Positions 8,588 to 17,765 are shown, counted from the first letter of the stretch. The stretch is 64,000 bases of DNA from Kutzneria buriramensis (GCF_003387475.1 NZ_QUNO01000004.1:186001-250000); one strand, 5' to 3'. A program made the numbers and translations. The notes: a model not told the origin generated them from the letters alone.

Positions 8588-9413
8588 GCTCCTCCCGGGC
8601 CTCCGCCACCAGGTCGTCCCGACCCGTGGCCAGCCCGAACGTGCCGCCGATCACCGGCCCGAACGACGCGCGCAGCGCGATGTGCTCCCGCATCCCCGGC
8701 CAGACGTGCCCGCCGTGCCGCTCGTAGTCCGCGAGCAGGCGGTCGAACGCCGCCGGCGTCAGGTAGTGGTACGGGTCGATGAAGTCCAGCGCCGGATCGC
8801 TGATCGTCGCGTCCGCCCAGTCGATCATCCCGACCAGCCGGCCGCCCTCCACCAGCAGGTGCTGCGGGTGCAGGTCGCCACGGGCCAGCACCATGTCCTG
8901 CGGCCAGCGGTCGGTCGCCGCCAGCCAGTCCTGCCAGCGGCGCACCTTCTCGTCCGGGATGTCGAATTCCCGGATCGCCGTCTCCAACCGGCCGATCAGC
9001 CATTTCCGCTGGTCGTCGGGGTCGAGGACGGGGATCCCCAGCGCCTCGATCGGCTCGGTCGGCAGCGCGTGCAGGACGGCCACGCTGCGGCCGAGCCGGT
9101 CGTCGGCAGGCAGCCATGTCCCGCCGGCGGGCATGCCGGGCAGGCGCGGGTAGGCGATCAGCGTGTCGGTGTGGATCCGCCAGTCCGGCACCGCGATCGG
9201 CAGGTGCGGGCGGACGTGGTCGAGCAGCGCACCCTCCGCCTTGAGGTACTCGCCGGGCCGGCGGGGCGCCCGCAGGATCCACGGGGTGCCGTCCGCCGCG
9301 GTCGCGTGCAGGACGAGGAAGTCCCAGCCCGACTCGTCGACCTCGTGCCGATTCCCCAGTTCGAGGCCGTTTTCGTAGGCCTCAAGGAGCATCGACTCGG
9401 CCGACGGTGACAT
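8571..9413 (-). CDS. macrolide 2'-phosphotransferase homologue (Mph family)
   Basis: 280 aa from the ATG at 9413; an upstream start at 9440 is possible. It has the Mph-type N-lobe (SGWDFLVLHATAADGTPWILR), the catalytic loop ARGDLHPQHLL and the metal-binding IDWADA. Known family members inactivate macrolides by phosphorylating the desosamine 2'-hydroxyl with GTP. Environmental actinomycetes carry many such genes, and resistance would need testing. It stands alone between the XRE-APH group and a hydrolase, with no mobile element nearby. Confidence 0.75.
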   Translation of the reverse strand: MSPSAESMLLEAYENGLELGNRHEVDESGWDFLVLHATAADGTPWILRAPRRPGEYLKAEGALLDHVRPHLPIAVPDWRIHTDTLIAYPRLPGMPAGGTWLPADDRLGRSVAVLHALPTEPIEALGIPVLDPDDQRKWLIGRLETAIREFDIPDEKVRRWQDWLAATDRWPQDMVLARGDLHPQHLLVEGGRLVGMIDWADATISDPALDFIDPYHYLTPAAFDRLLADYERHGGHVWPGMREHIALRASFGPVIGGTFGLATGRDDLVAEAREELSRGR

Positions 9414-9484
9414 GACGTCCACGCTAACGGGGTCTGGCAATCCTGTTACCGCTAGGTATTCTTACCGTCAGTAGGTTTGGGGAG

Positions 9485-10276
9485 GTGGCCGTTGTGAGCC
9501 TGGCTTACGACCGCGTCGGATCCGGCGCTCCGCTCGTCCTGCTGCACGGCGTCACGCACCGCCGGCAGGCCTGGGCGCCGCTGGTCGATCTGCTCGCTCC
9601 GCACCGGGAGCTGATCCTGGTCGACCTGCCGGGGCACGGCGAGTCCGGTCCGCTGGACCACGACGGCCGCACCGCGCTCACGCAGACCTTGGACGAGCTG
9701 ATCAAGCTGTTCGACCGGCTCGGCGTGCCGCGCCCGCATGTCGCCGGCAACTCGCTCGGCGGCCGGCTCGCGCTCGAGCTCGCAGCGTTGAACGCCGTCC
9801 GCTCGGTGACGGCGCTGTCGCCGGCCGGCTTCTGGCGCGCCAACTGGGACTTCGCCTACACGCGGGCCGTGTTCGGCACGATGCGCGGCATCGGCCGCGC
9901 GCTCGAACCGGCCGTGCCGAGGCTCGTGCACCACACCGCCGGGCGGGGCCTGATGTACGCGGCCGTCGTCGCCAGGCCCAGCCGGCTCGACCCGTCCCAG
10001 GCGCTCGGCGACTTCGAGGCGTTCAAGATCGCCTGGCCGTCGTACAAGCTCATCGTGCGGGAGGGGACGGTCTTCACCGAGCGTATCCCCGACGACATCC
10101 CGATCACCGTCGCGTGGGGCAGCAAGGACGCGATGTTGCCGCCCTACCAGGCAAAACGGGCCAAGCGGGCGCTGCCCAACGCCCGGCACCTGTCGCTGCC
10201 CGGCTGCGGTCACGTGCCCATGACCGACGATCCCGAGCAGGTCGCGGCCGTGCTGCTGGAGGGAAGCGCGGCCTGA
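9485..10276 (+). CDS. alpha/beta hydrolase
   Basis: 263 aa, cytoplasmic. The oxyanion-side LLHG motif is at residues 19-22, the nucleophile elbow is GNSLGG with Ser90, and the catalytic His lies in the C-terminal GCGHVPMTDDPEQ. Substrates of this superfamily cannot be read from sequence. It is divergent from the macrolide-kinase homologue with about 70 bp between, so a link to drug modification is possible but weak. Confidence 0.85.
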   Translation: MAVVSLAYDRVGSGAPLVLLHGVTHRRQAWAPLVDLLAPHRELILVDLPGHGESGPLDHDGRTALTQTLDELIKLFDRLGVPRPHVAGNSLGGRLALELAALNAVRSVTALSPAGFWRANWDFAYTRAVFGTMRGIGRALEPAVPRLVHHTAGRGLMYAAVVARPSRLDPSQALGDFEAFKIAWPSYKLIVREGTVFTERIPDDIPITVAWGSKDAMLPPYQAKRAKRALPNARHLSLPGCGHVPMTDDPEQVAAVLLEGSAA

Positions 10277-10339
10277 AGTCCCGGTTTTCCGGGTTGCCGC
10301 GCGGCCGCCGCGATCTACCATCCGACGCGGGAGGATGGC

Positions 10340-10672
10340 ATGGGCGCGGACACGGTCGTGGAGTTGGAGCGGGCGGTCGAGAAGAGCCGGGCGCAAGCGG
10401 GCGAGGATCCGTCACGCCTGGCGGAGCTGGCCGCCGCGTTGACCGCGCTCGGCATCGCATACAACGCCGGCGCGCGGTACCCGGACGCTGTGGCGTTGAC
10501 CGAGGAAGCCGTCGACACGTGGCGGCTCGTCGTCGGCGAGAACGGCGGCCATCGGTCGGAGCTGGCCGACGCGCTGGCGACTCTCGGCAGCTACTACCGG
10601 GTGATCGGCCTGGACGAGGAAGCCGACGAGGCGGCGGAGGAAGCCCGGGTCACACGACTGGGGCGCGGGTGA
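10340..10672 (+). CDS. small tetratricopeptide-repeat protein
   Basis: 110 aa, ATG with a GGGAGG site. It contains about two TPR-like helical hairpins (LAAALTALGIAYNAGARYPD, then a second repeat LADALATLGSYYRVIGLDEE). TPR modules mediate protein contacts; no partner is evident. Its 3' end overlaps the CopD gene on the other strand by 23 bp. Confidence 0.7.
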   Translation: MGADTVVELERAVEKSRAQAGEDPSRLAELAAALTALGIAYNAGARYPDAVALTEEAVDTWRLVVGENGGHRSELADALATLGSYYRVIGLDEEADEAAEEARVTRLGRG

Positions 10673-11684
10673 GGACCACCGCGAGGCCGTAGGCGAGGCC
10701 CATCACCGCGATCTCGAACGTGAACCAGCCGACCAGCGCGGGCATCCGCTGGTGCTGCACGACGAGTGGCATCAACCGGAACCGGATGTTCGCGCCGAGC
10801 AGGCCGAGGGCGGCGAAGCAGAGGATCTTGCCGATGACGATCCAGCCGTAGTGGGTGACGAAAAGGCCGGTCCAGACGCTGACGCCCGGCGTCTCGGCCA
10901 GCGTGATGACGGCGTTGACCAGGCCGGTGACGCCGACCGCGATCAGGCAGATGGTGGCCAGTCGGGAGAACTTCGGCAGCGCCCGTGCCAGCAGCGAACG
11001 GTTGGCCAGCACGAGCACGCCGACCGCGAGGAGGCCGCCGGTCCAGCCGGCGGCCCCCATCACGTGCAGCTCCATCGACACCATGGTCAGCCCGTGCCCG
11101 CCCCAGGCCAGCCCGAAGTTCGAGGCGTGGCCGGTGACGGGGATCGGCAGCAGGCCGAACACCGACAGCACGATCCGCAGCTCGGCCGGCACCTTCTCGC
11201 CGTGCCGCAGCGCCAGCACGGCGAAGCCCAGGTACACCAGCGCGATCACGGCGCTGATCACCAGGGCCTGGCCGGCGCCGATCGACGAGATGTACTCGAC
11301 GATCGTGCCGACCGTGGGGAACTCGCCGGGCCGCAGGTCGGCGGCGGCGAACACCAGCGACAGCAGCGCGGTGACCGCCCACGCGGCGGAGCTGATCACC
11401 GCCGCCCGGCGCGCGGTGTCCAACACCGGTTCGGTCTGCTTGGGACGGTCGAAGCCGAGCAGCATCGGCAGCAGGCTCAGCCCGACCGTCACCAGCGACG
11501 AAACGTCCAGCAGCACACGGACGACCGGCAGCCCGAACCGGACCAGCACGCCCGGCTCGGTGACGCCCGGCACCGGGACGTCGCCGGTCAGCGACGTCCC
11601 GATGAGCGCGCCGGCCAGCGCCGCCAGCGTGAGGCCGACGACCAGCCCGAGATTGGGCCGCGTGATGGTCCGGGGAGTGGTCAC
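10650..11684 (-). CDS. CopD-like copper resistance membrane protein
   Basis: 344 aa with about nine membrane helices. The GTG at 11684 overlaps the copC stop (GTGA), so the two are coupled; a longer frame upstream is spurious because it would run through copC. The CopD domain occupies the C-terminal two thirds, with conserved-looking histidines in PVTGHASNFGLAWGGHGL and FVTHYGW. CopD proteins are thought to move copper across the membrane together with periplasmic or surface CopC. It is last in the copper operon. Confidence 0.85.
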   Translation of the reverse strand: MTTPRTITRPNLGLVVGLTLAALAGALIGTSLTGDVPVPGVTEPGVLVRFGLPVVRVLLDVSSLVTVGLSLLPMLLGFDRPKQTEPVLDTARRAAVISSAAWAVTALLSLVFAAADLRPGEFPTVGTIVEYISSIGAGQALVISAVIALVYLGFAVLALRHGEKVPAELRIVLSVFGLLPIPVTGHASNFGLAWGGHGLTMVSMELHVMGAAGWTGGLLAVGVLVLANRSLLARALPKFSRLATICLIAVGVTGLVNAVITLAETPGVSVWTGLFVTHYGWIVIGKILCFAALGLLGANIRFRLMPLVVQHQRMPALVGWFTFEIAVMGLAYGLAVVLTRAPVV

Positions 11685-12217
11685 TTCGAGCTGTCCTCCG
11701 GGACGCGGCCCATGCGCAGTGCCACGAACACGCCGAGGCCCAGCAGCACCACACCGCCGACGATCCACGGCCACACCGGAATCCCGCCGGAGTCGTTGGA
11801 GGACGGCTGCGAGGTGGAGGCCGCGGTCGGCGTCGCCGGCGTGCCGGTGCCGGCCGTGGTCAGCGTGAACTTCACCGTGTTGGCCACCGGATGCCCGTCC
11901 GCGGACAGGATTCGGTAGCCGATCGTGTACTGCCCGGCCGGGCCGAGCGGTCGCACCGGTGCGCTGATCACGTTGCTGTCCACCTTGGCCGCACCCGCGT
12001 CCCAGCGGGTGTTGTTCGGCCCGGTCACCGTGATCACGTCGAAGTCGCCCTGCTGGATCGGCAGGTCGAAGGTCAGCGTCACGGTGGACGGGCCGACCGC
12101 CAGCTGCGCGCCGTCCTTGGGGTCGCTGCCGACCAGGACGTTGTGCGCGAACGCGGGCCCGGCCAGGCCGATCATGCCGCCCGCCGCCAGCAGCAGGCAC
12201 GCCAGCAGCCGCTTCAC
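11681..12217 (-). CDS. copC: CopC domain copper-binding protein
   Basis: 178 aa. A signal peptide ends at PAFA, leaving His25 as the mature N terminus, as in CopC proteins where it binds Cu(II). The CopC beta domain follows (VLVGSDPKDGAQL, then SADGHPVANTVKF containing a second His). After a Thr/Ser-rich linker a C-terminal helix (about residues 148-170) anchors it on the outer face of the membrane. It is coupled to the YcnI gene upstream by an ATGA overlap and to copD downstream. Confidence 0.9.
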   Translation of the reverse strand: MKRLLACLLLAAGGMIGLAGPAFAHNVLVGSDPKDGAQLAVGPSTVTLTFDLPIQQGDFDVITVTGPNNTRWDAGAAKVDSNVISAPVRPLGPAGQYTIGYRILSADGHPVANTVKFTLTTAGTGTPATPTAASTSQPSSNDSGGIPVWPWIVGGVVLLGLGVFVALRMGRVPEDSSK

Positions 12218-13005
12218 TCCGACTTGCCCCCGTCCTCGGGAGCCGGCGTGCTCTCACCGCTCAAAGCCGTCGCCGGGCGGCGGCTGCGCAGGATCGCCCC
12301 CGCTCCGAAGCCGACGCCGATGGCCCCCACCAGCAGGCCGGCGCCGCCCAGCCAGCGGGCCGTGTTGTCGGACAGGGCCGTGGTGCTGGAGGCGGTGTTG
12401 GTCACGTCGCCGGTCGCGCCCATGGACGACATGTCCATCACGCCGGGATCGTTGGCCTTGGTCTGGAGCTTGATCGACGGCGCCGGGTGCTCTGGCTCCT
12501 TCTGACCGGCTGCGGCCGGCTGGTCGGTCCAGTTCACCGTCTTGCCGCTGTCGTAGGTCTGCACGGCCGGGAACAGCAGCAGGTCGGTGTCGTCGGGCAT
12601 CGGGCCGGCCGACACGTCGAACTCCTGGAACTCGCCCGGGTTGATCCGGGTGCCGGGGTCGGCGGTCCAAGTGATCGTCTTGACCGCGTTCTTGACGTCG
12701 GAGTTGTTCTCCTTGACCGCGTTGGCCAGCGGCTCGATGTCGACGACGGCCTTCCAGCCGGGCACCGGCTTCACCGAGGCGCCCGGGATCGGGTAGGAGT
12801 CCTGGAAGGTCACCTGGACCTTCACCGTGCCGGCGCTCGGGTCCTCGTTGGGCACCCGGAAGGTGATCTTCGCGTAGCTGCCCTGCACGGCGGTGGTGAC
12901 GTTGGCGGTGACGTGGGCGGACGCGCCGGGGGCGCTGACCAGCGCGACCACGCCGGCGGCGGCGATCACGCCGCCGACGCGCAGCGCGAAGCGGGTTGCG
13001 GACAT
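12214..13005 (-). CDS. YcnI-like (DUF1775) copper-associated protein
   Basis: 263 aa, ATG with AGGAGAG 8 bases upstream. The signal peptide ends at ASA, so mature His31 is N-terminal, matching the mono-histidine copper brace known for YcnI. The DUF1775 domain spans about residues 31-165 with Trp in TITWTADPG, and a C-terminal helix (about 220-240) anchors it outside. It shares an operon with copC and copD, which strongly supports copper trafficking at the cell surface. There is no visible CsoR or CueR site. Confidence 0.88.
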   Translation of the reverse strand: MSATRFALRVGGVIAAAGVVALVSAPGASAHVTANVTTAVQGSYAKITFRVPNEDPSAGTVKVQVTFQDSYPIPGASVKPVPGWKAVVDIEPLANAVKENNSDVKNAVKTITWTADPGTRINPGEFQEFDVSAGPMPDDTDLLLFPAVQTYDSGKTVNWTDQPAAAGQKEPEHPAPSIKLQTKANDPGVMDMSSMGATGDVTNTASSTTALSDNTARWLGGAGLLVGAIGVGFGAGAILRSRRPATALSGESTPAPEDGGKSE

Positions 13006-13052
13006 GCCTGGGTTCTCTCCTGAATAGGGCAAATCGTTGGGGTGTAAGGGAT

Positions 13053-13574
13053 TCAGGAGAGGACGGGTGGTCCGCGGCGGCCGTGGGCGCGGCGCAGCAG
13101 CACGTCGAGGACGTGGCCGGTGGGCAGCGCGAACACGGGCGCGGTGACAACGCGGTCGGGATGCGGGAAGGACGGCACGACCGGCAGCAGCCGGCGGACC
13201 GCTCCCGCCACCGCGACGATCGCGGCGTCGGCCTTGGCCAGCAGCACCGCGGTCAGCACGAGGGCGACCAGGTGTGCGGAGGTCATCAGGCCCGAGCCGA
13301 AGAGCGATTCGCCGTGCATGACGGACAGCAGCACGTGCTGGGCGATCTCGGTGGCGCCGAGGGCGCCGACCATCGTCCAACTGCTGCGCCAGCGGTTCGC
13401 GAGCGCGGTGCCGGCCAGCGCGATGAGCAGGCTCAACGGCAGCACGGGCAGCGTTTCGGGCCAGCCGCCGCCGGCCACGCCGTGCGCGGTCACCGCCAGG
13501 GTGGTGGAACTGACGGCCAGCATGGCGCCGCGCAGAATGCGCACGGGGCCGGTGAGTTGCTGCCGTCTGGACAC
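13053..13574 (-). CDS. membrane protein at head of copper operon
   Basis: 173 aa, GTG start, with about four hydrophobic helices. Two histidine/methionine-containing stretches (EIAQHVLLSVMHGES and GLMTSAHLV) lie at or near membrane segments, and the tail is basic (LRRAHGRRGPP). The family is not firmly recognised; similar proteins sit beside ycnI/copC in actinomycetes. It is 47 bp upstream of the YcnI gene on the same strand, so a copper-related role is inferred from context. Confidence 0.65.
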   Translation of the reverse strand: MSRRQQLTGPVRILRGAMLAVSSTTLAVTAHGVAGGGWPETLPVLPLSLLIALAGTALANRWRSSWTMVGALGATEIAQHVLLSVMHGESLFGSGLMTSAHLVALVLTAVLLAKADAAIVAVAGAVRRLLPVVPSFPHPDRVVTAPVFALPTGHVLDVLLRRAHGRRGPPVLS

Positions 13575-13651
13575 GTCCGTGAGCGTAAGGGCTCCTCCTC
13601 ACCGTTCCGAATGGTGGTTTGCCACTACTCCATTTGGGTACCCGTCGTGCC

Positions 13652-14299
13652 ATGCCTCTGTGGACGTACGTGACCGCACGCTGGCAGGCCCTGTTGATGG
13701 ACTCCTACCTCCACGCCAGCGCCGTGGTTCAGGCCACAGTGCTGGCGGCCCTGATCGGCGTCGGGCTGGGCGTGGCCGTCTACCGGAGCCCGCTCGGCTC
13801 CGCGGTGGCGACCGCGCTGACCAGCGCGATCTTGACGATTCCGTCGTTCGCGCTGCTCGGGCTGCTGATTCCGGTGCTGGGGCTGGGCGTGCCGCCGACG
13901 ATGGTCGCGCTGGTGCTGTACGCGCTGTTGCCGATCGTGCGCAACACCGTCGTCGGGCTGAACGGCGTGGACAGATCGGTGGTGGACGCGGCCCGCGGCA
14001 TCGGCATGAGCCGGCTGCGCGTGCTGACCGGCGTCGAGCTGCGGCTGGCGTGGCCGGCGATCCTGGCCGGCATGCGGGTGAGCACCCAGCTGCTGATGGG
14101 CATCGCCGCCATCGCCGCGTACGTGAAGGGCCCGGGGCTGGGAAACCTGATCTTCAGCGGGTTGTCCCGGGTGGGCAGCGTCAACGCCGTCGAGCTGGCG
14201 CTGGTCGGCACCGTCGGCGTGATCGTGATCGCACTGCTGCTGGACGGCGCGTACGTGCTCGTCGGCCGGCTCACCACTTCGAGGGGCATCCGTGACTGA
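13652..14299 (+). CDS. osmoprotectant ABC transporter permease (OpuCB/ProW-like)
   Basis: 215 aa from the ATG at 13652 with about six helices. It carries the permease EAA-type loop (DAARGIGMSRLRVLTGVELRLAWPAILAG). This is one of two permeases in a four-gene operon importing glycine betaine, carnitine or choline. Its stop overlaps the ATPase start. An in-frame TTG at 13619 would add eleven residues of no membrane character, so the ATG is preferred. It is divergent from the copper operon. Confidence 0.88.
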   Translation: MPLWTYVTARWQALLMDSYLHASAVVQATVLAALIGVGLGVAVYRSPLGSAVATALTSAILTIPSFALLGLLIPVLGLGVPPTMVALVLYALLPIVRNTVVGLNGVDRSVVDAARGIGMSRLRVLTGVELRLAWPAILAGMRVSTQLLMGIAAIAAYVKGPGLGNLIFSGLSRVGSVNAVELALVGTVGVIVIALLLDGAYVLVGRLTTSRGIRD

Positions 14300-15425
14300 C
14301 CAGGCCGTCGACATCCAGCTCGAGAACGTGACCAAGCGGTACTCGAACACGAAGCAGCCGGCCGTGCGGGACTTCAGCATGGACATCCGGGCCGGCGAGA
14401 TCGTGGTGTTCGTCGGGCCCTCGGGCTGCGGCAAGACCACCACCATGAAGATGATCAACCGGCTGATCGAGCCGTCGTCGGGCACGATCACCATCGGCGG
14501 CCAGGACGCGCTCTCGCTCGACCCGGACGAGCTGCGCCGCCGCATCGGCTACGCGATCCAGCAGGCGGGCCTGTTCCCGCACCTGACCGTCGGCCAGAAC
14601 ATCGGCATGGTGCCGGGCCTGCTCGGCTGGCCGAAGCCGCGCATCCACGCCCGCGTGGAGGAGATGCTCGACCTGGTCGGGATGGATCCGGCGGAGTTCC
14701 GCGACCGGTTCCCACGCCAGCTCTCCGGCGGCCAGCAGCAGCGGGTCGGCGTCGCGCGGGCGCTCGCGGCGGACCCGCCGGTGCTGCTGATGGACGAGCC
14801 GTTCGGCGCGGTCGACCCGATCACCCGCGGCAATCTCCAGGACGAGCTGCTGTCGCTGCAATCGGAGCTGCACAAGACGATCGTGTTCGTCACCCACGAC
14901 TTCGACGAGGCCGTGAAGCTCGGCGACCGGATCGCGGTGCTCGGGCCGCAGTCGAGCATCCTCCAGTTCGACACGCCGGAGGCGATCCTCGCCGCGCCGG
15001 CCGACGACACGGTGGCGGGCTTCGTCGGCGCCGGGGCGTCGCTCAAGCAGCTGACGCTGCTGCGGGTCCGGGACATCGAGCTGGACGAGGCCGAGACGGC
15101 GACCATCGACGAGCAGCCCTCGGTCGTGCGGGACCGGCTCGTGGCCAGGAACCGGAAGTACGCGCTGGTGCTGGACAGCCGACGCCGGCCGAAGCGCTGG
15201 GTGCACCTGCGCGACCTCAACGACGGGCCGCTGGACACGGTCGGCCGGCCGGTGAACGACCTGGTGACCAAGCAGTCGACGGTGCAGGACGCGCTGGAGG
15301 CGATCCTCACCGAGGGCGGCTCGGTGCCGGTGGTCGGCACGCGCGGCGAGTACGTCGGCGCGGTCGGCATCGACACCGTCATGGACACCGTCCGCAAGCT
15401 GCGCGAGGAGCACGAGAATGGCTGA
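14292..15425 (+). CDS. osmoprotectant ABC transporter ATP-binding protein with CBS pair
   Basis: 377 aa, GTG start overlapping the permease by 8 bp. Walker A is GPSGCGKTT, the signature LSGGQQQR, and Walker B LLMDEPFGAVD. The C-terminal 110 residues form a tandem CBS region (ending VPVVGTRGEYVGAVGIDTV), which in OpuA-type ATPases gates transport by ionic strength or cyclic di-AMP. It energises the two flanking permeases. The order permease, ATPase, permease, binding protein is standard for this family. Confidence 0.93.
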   Translation: MTDQAVDIQLENVTKRYSNTKQPAVRDFSMDIRAGEIVVFVGPSGCGKTTTMKMINRLIEPSSGTITIGGQDALSLDPDELRRRIGYAIQQAGLFPHLTVGQNIGMVPGLLGWPKPRIHARVEEMLDLVGMDPAEFRDRFPRQLSGGQQQRVGVARALAADPPVLLMDEPFGAVDPITRGNLQDELLSLQSELHKTIVFVTHDFDEAVKLGDRIAVLGPQSSILQFDTPEAILAAPADDTVAGFVGAGASLKQLTLLRVRDIELDEAETATIDEQPSVVRDRLVARNRKYALVLDSRRRPKRWVHLRDLNDGPLDTVGRPVNDLVTKQSTVQDALEAILTEGGSVPVVGTRGEYVGAVGIDTVMDTVRKLREEHENG

Positions 15426-16155
15426 CCGCGCCGATCGGATCCGGCTGTTCGCGCAGCCGGTCGTGGTGCTCGCGGTGGTCGCCGGCGTGCTGGTGTGGGC
15501 GACCACCCGGCAGCTGGACGACATCGAGCAACGCAACATCAACTTCCCGACGCTGCTGGAGCTGACCTGGCAGCACCTGTTGTTGGCGATCGCCGTCACG
15601 GCGGTGGTGGTGCTGGTCGGCGTGCCGCTCGGCATCGTGCTGACGAGGCGCTGGGCCCGGTTCGCGGCGCCGGTCGTGCTGACGTTGGCCAACATCGGCC
15701 AGGCCGCGCCGGCGATCGGCGTGCTGGTGCTGTTCTTCCTGGTCACGGCCAGCACCGGGTTCTGGGTCGCGGCGCTGCCGATCGCGCTGTACTCGCTGCT
15801 TCCGGTGTTGCGCAACACGATCGTCGGCATCCGGCAGGTCGATCCGACGCTGTGCGAGGCCGGCCGCGGCATCGGCATGTCGGCGTCGGCCGTGCTGCGG
15901 CGGATCGAGCTACCGCTGGCGGTGCCGCTGATCCTCGCCGGCCTGCGGACCTCGCTGGTGCTGGCCGTGGGCACGGCGACGCTGGCGTTCTTCGTCGCCG
16001 GCGGCGGGCTGGGCGTGCTGATCGACACCGGCGACAAGCTGGCCCGCTACTCGGTGCTGGTGGTCGGCGCGGTGCTGGCGATGGCGTTGGCGCTGCTCGT
16101 GGACTGGCTCGGCGGGCTGGCGGAGGAGTTTCTCGGACCGAAGGGGCTGCGATGA
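15418..16155 (+). CDS. osmoprotectant ABC transporter permease, second subunit
   Basis: 245 aa, ATG overlapping the ATPase end by 8 bp, with about six helices beginning at residue 12. The cytoplasmic coupling loop EAGRGIGMSASAVLRRIELP mirrors that of the first permease, as expected for paralogous subunits. It is the partner of the 13652 gene in the membrane channel. The stop overlaps the binding-protein start as ATGA. Confidence 0.9.
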   Translation: MADRADRIRLFAQPVVVLAVVAGVLVWATTRQLDDIEQRNINFPTLLELTWQHLLLAIAVTAVVVLVGVPLGIVLTRRWARFAAPVVLTLANIGQAAPAIGVLVLFFLVTASTGFWVAALPIALYSLLPVLRNTIVGIRQVDPTLCEAGRGIGMSASAVLRRIELPLAVPLILAGLRTSLVLAVGTATLAFFVAGGGLGVLIDTGDKLARYSVLVVGAVLAMALALLVDWLGGLAEEFLGPKGLR

Positions 16156-17114
16156 GGAAGCTGGTGGCGCTGGCCCTGGTCGGGACGCTGCTCACGGGAT
16201 GCGGGCTCAGCGCGGGCTCGACGGTGCCGGTCGCGGTCGGGCCGGGCTCGATCAAACCGGTGCTCTCGGGCGTGCGACTGGCCGTGGGATCCAAGGACTT
16301 CACCGAGAACATCGTGCTGGGCTACATCGCCGAGCTGGCCCTGTCGGCGGCCGGCGCGCAGGTCAGCGACCTGACCAACATCCAGGGTTCGAACTCGTCC
16401 CGCAACGCGCTGCTGGCCGGGCAGGTCGATCTGACCTGGGAGTACACCGGCACGGCGTGGATCAGCTACCTCGGGCACAGCGACGTGATCGTGGATCCGG
16501 TGCAGCAGTTCGACAAGGTGCGCGACGCCGACAAGGCCAACGGTGTCAGCTGGATCGCGATGTCCCCGGTCAACGACAAGTACGCCATCGCGGCGAACGC
16601 CGAGGTGGCCAAGAAGTTCACTGTGCACACGCTGTCGCAGCTGGCCAAGGTCGACCCGGCCGACGTGACCTTCTGTCTGGAGACCGAGTTCGCCAGCCGC
16701 AACGACGGCTTCCCCGGCATGGTCAAGAAGTACGGCATCCCCTCACAGAACGTGAAGATCCTCGGCACCGGCGCGGTTTACCAGGCGACCAAGGACGCCA
16801 AGGCCTGCAATTGGGGCGAGGTCTTCACCACCGACGCCCGCATCCTGTCGCTGAACCTCCAGGTCCTGGACGACGACCAGCACTTCTTCCCGCAGTACAA
16901 CGCGGCGCTGACGGTGCGGTCGAGCGTGCTGGCGGCGCACCCTCAGATCGAGCAGGTGCTGGAGCCGGTGTCGGCGAAGCTGGACAACCAGACCATGCAG
17001 CAGCTCAACGCCCAGGTGGACGTGCAGGGCAAGGACCCGGCCGACGTCGCCCGGGACTGGTTGGTCAAGGAGGGCTTCGTGACCAGCAGGGACATGCCGC
17101 CTAGCGGCGCTTAG
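16152..17114 (+). CDS. glycine betaine/osmoprotectant substrate-binding lipoprotein
   Basis: 320 aa. The signal peptide ends in the lipobox LLTGC with Cys17, so it is anchored outside as a lipoprotein. The OpuAC/OsmoX-type domain begins VGSKDFTENIVLGYIAE and includes DLTWEYTGTAW, the substrate-cage strand of this family. It delivers betaine-type solutes to the two permeases. The start is the ATG at 16152, coupled to the permease; the longer open frame through the permease is a shadow. The 3' end overlaps the convergent TetR gene by 14 bp. Confidence 0.92.
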   Translation: MRKLVALALVGTLLTGCGLSAGSTVPVAVGPGSIKPVLSGVRLAVGSKDFTENIVLGYIAELALSAAGAQVSDLTNIQGSNSSRNALLAGQVDLTWEYTGTAWISYLGHSDVIVDPVQQFDKVRDADKANGVSWIAMSPVNDKYAIAANAEVAKKFTVHTLSQLAKVDPADVTFCLETEFASRNDGFPGMVKKYGIPSQNVKILGTGAVYQATKDAKACNWGEVFTTDARILSLNLQVLDDDQHFFPQYNAALTVRSSVLAAHPQIEQVLEPVSAKLDNQTMQQLNAQVDVQGKDPADVARDWLVKEGFVTSRDMPPSGA

Positions 17115-17745
17115 CGCTCAGCACCTGTTCGATCTGTTCCGGCGTGGGCGTCGCGCCCGGCAGCGGTTCCCGCGGCTGGGCGTGCGCCCGGTAGCCGTCC
17201 AGCACGAGGGCGAGCGCCCGCCGCCACAGGTCGGGGTCGATGTGCCGGGCGTGCTCCATCACCGCGCTGACCATCTCCTGGATCAGCGGGAAGTCCTCCA
17301 CGCCCACGTCGGGGCGCAGCTGGCCGGAGGCGTGCGCGCGTTCGACGAGCTGCCGCACGGCCGGCCCGATTCGCCGGCCGGCGCGCTGCGCCAGCTCGGT
17401 GACCCGGCCGTCGCCGACCATCAGGTCCTTCAGGCCCTTGTCGCTGGCCTGGAGCTCCAGGTTGCCGGCGACGAAGGCGCACAGCGCCTGCCACGGGTCG
17501 TCGATCTCCATCGCCTGGTCGACCAGCGCGACGATCCGGTCCACCCGCTCGTCGAACAGCTCGTCGATCAGCTCCTGGCGGTCCGGGAAGCGCCGGTAGA
17601 CGGTGCCCACGCCGACCTCTGCGGCGCGGGCGATGTCGTTGTGGCTGATGTCCAGCCCGACCTTCGCGACCAGCGCGTTCGCGGCCGCGAGGATGCGCCG
17701 GCGGTTGCGCTCGGCGTCCCGGCGCAGCGGTTTCGAGCCGTCCAT
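17101..17745 (-). CDS. TetR family transcriptional regulator
   Basis: 214 aa. The N-terminal HTH (NRRRILAAANALVAKVG, then AAEVGVGTVYRRFPDRQEL) is a clear TetR domain. The C-terminal ligand domain resembles those of regulators of small membrane proteins or exporters but has no specific signature. It is divergent from a DUF6069-like membrane protein with clear repeat operators between them, so it probably represses that gene and itself. Confidence 0.87.
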   Translation of the reverse strand: MDGSKPLRRDAERNRRRILAAANALVAKVGLDISHNDIARAAEVGVGTVYRRFPDRQELIDELFDERVDRIVALVDQAMEIDDPWQALCAFVAGNLELQASDKGLKDLMVGDGRVTELAQRAGRRIGPAVRQLVERAHASGQLRPDVGVEDFPLIQEMVSAVMEHARHIDPDLWRRALALVLDGYRAHAQPREPLPGATPTPEQIEQVLSAKRR

Positions 17746-17765
17746 GGGCCCATCCTAGCTGTCAA

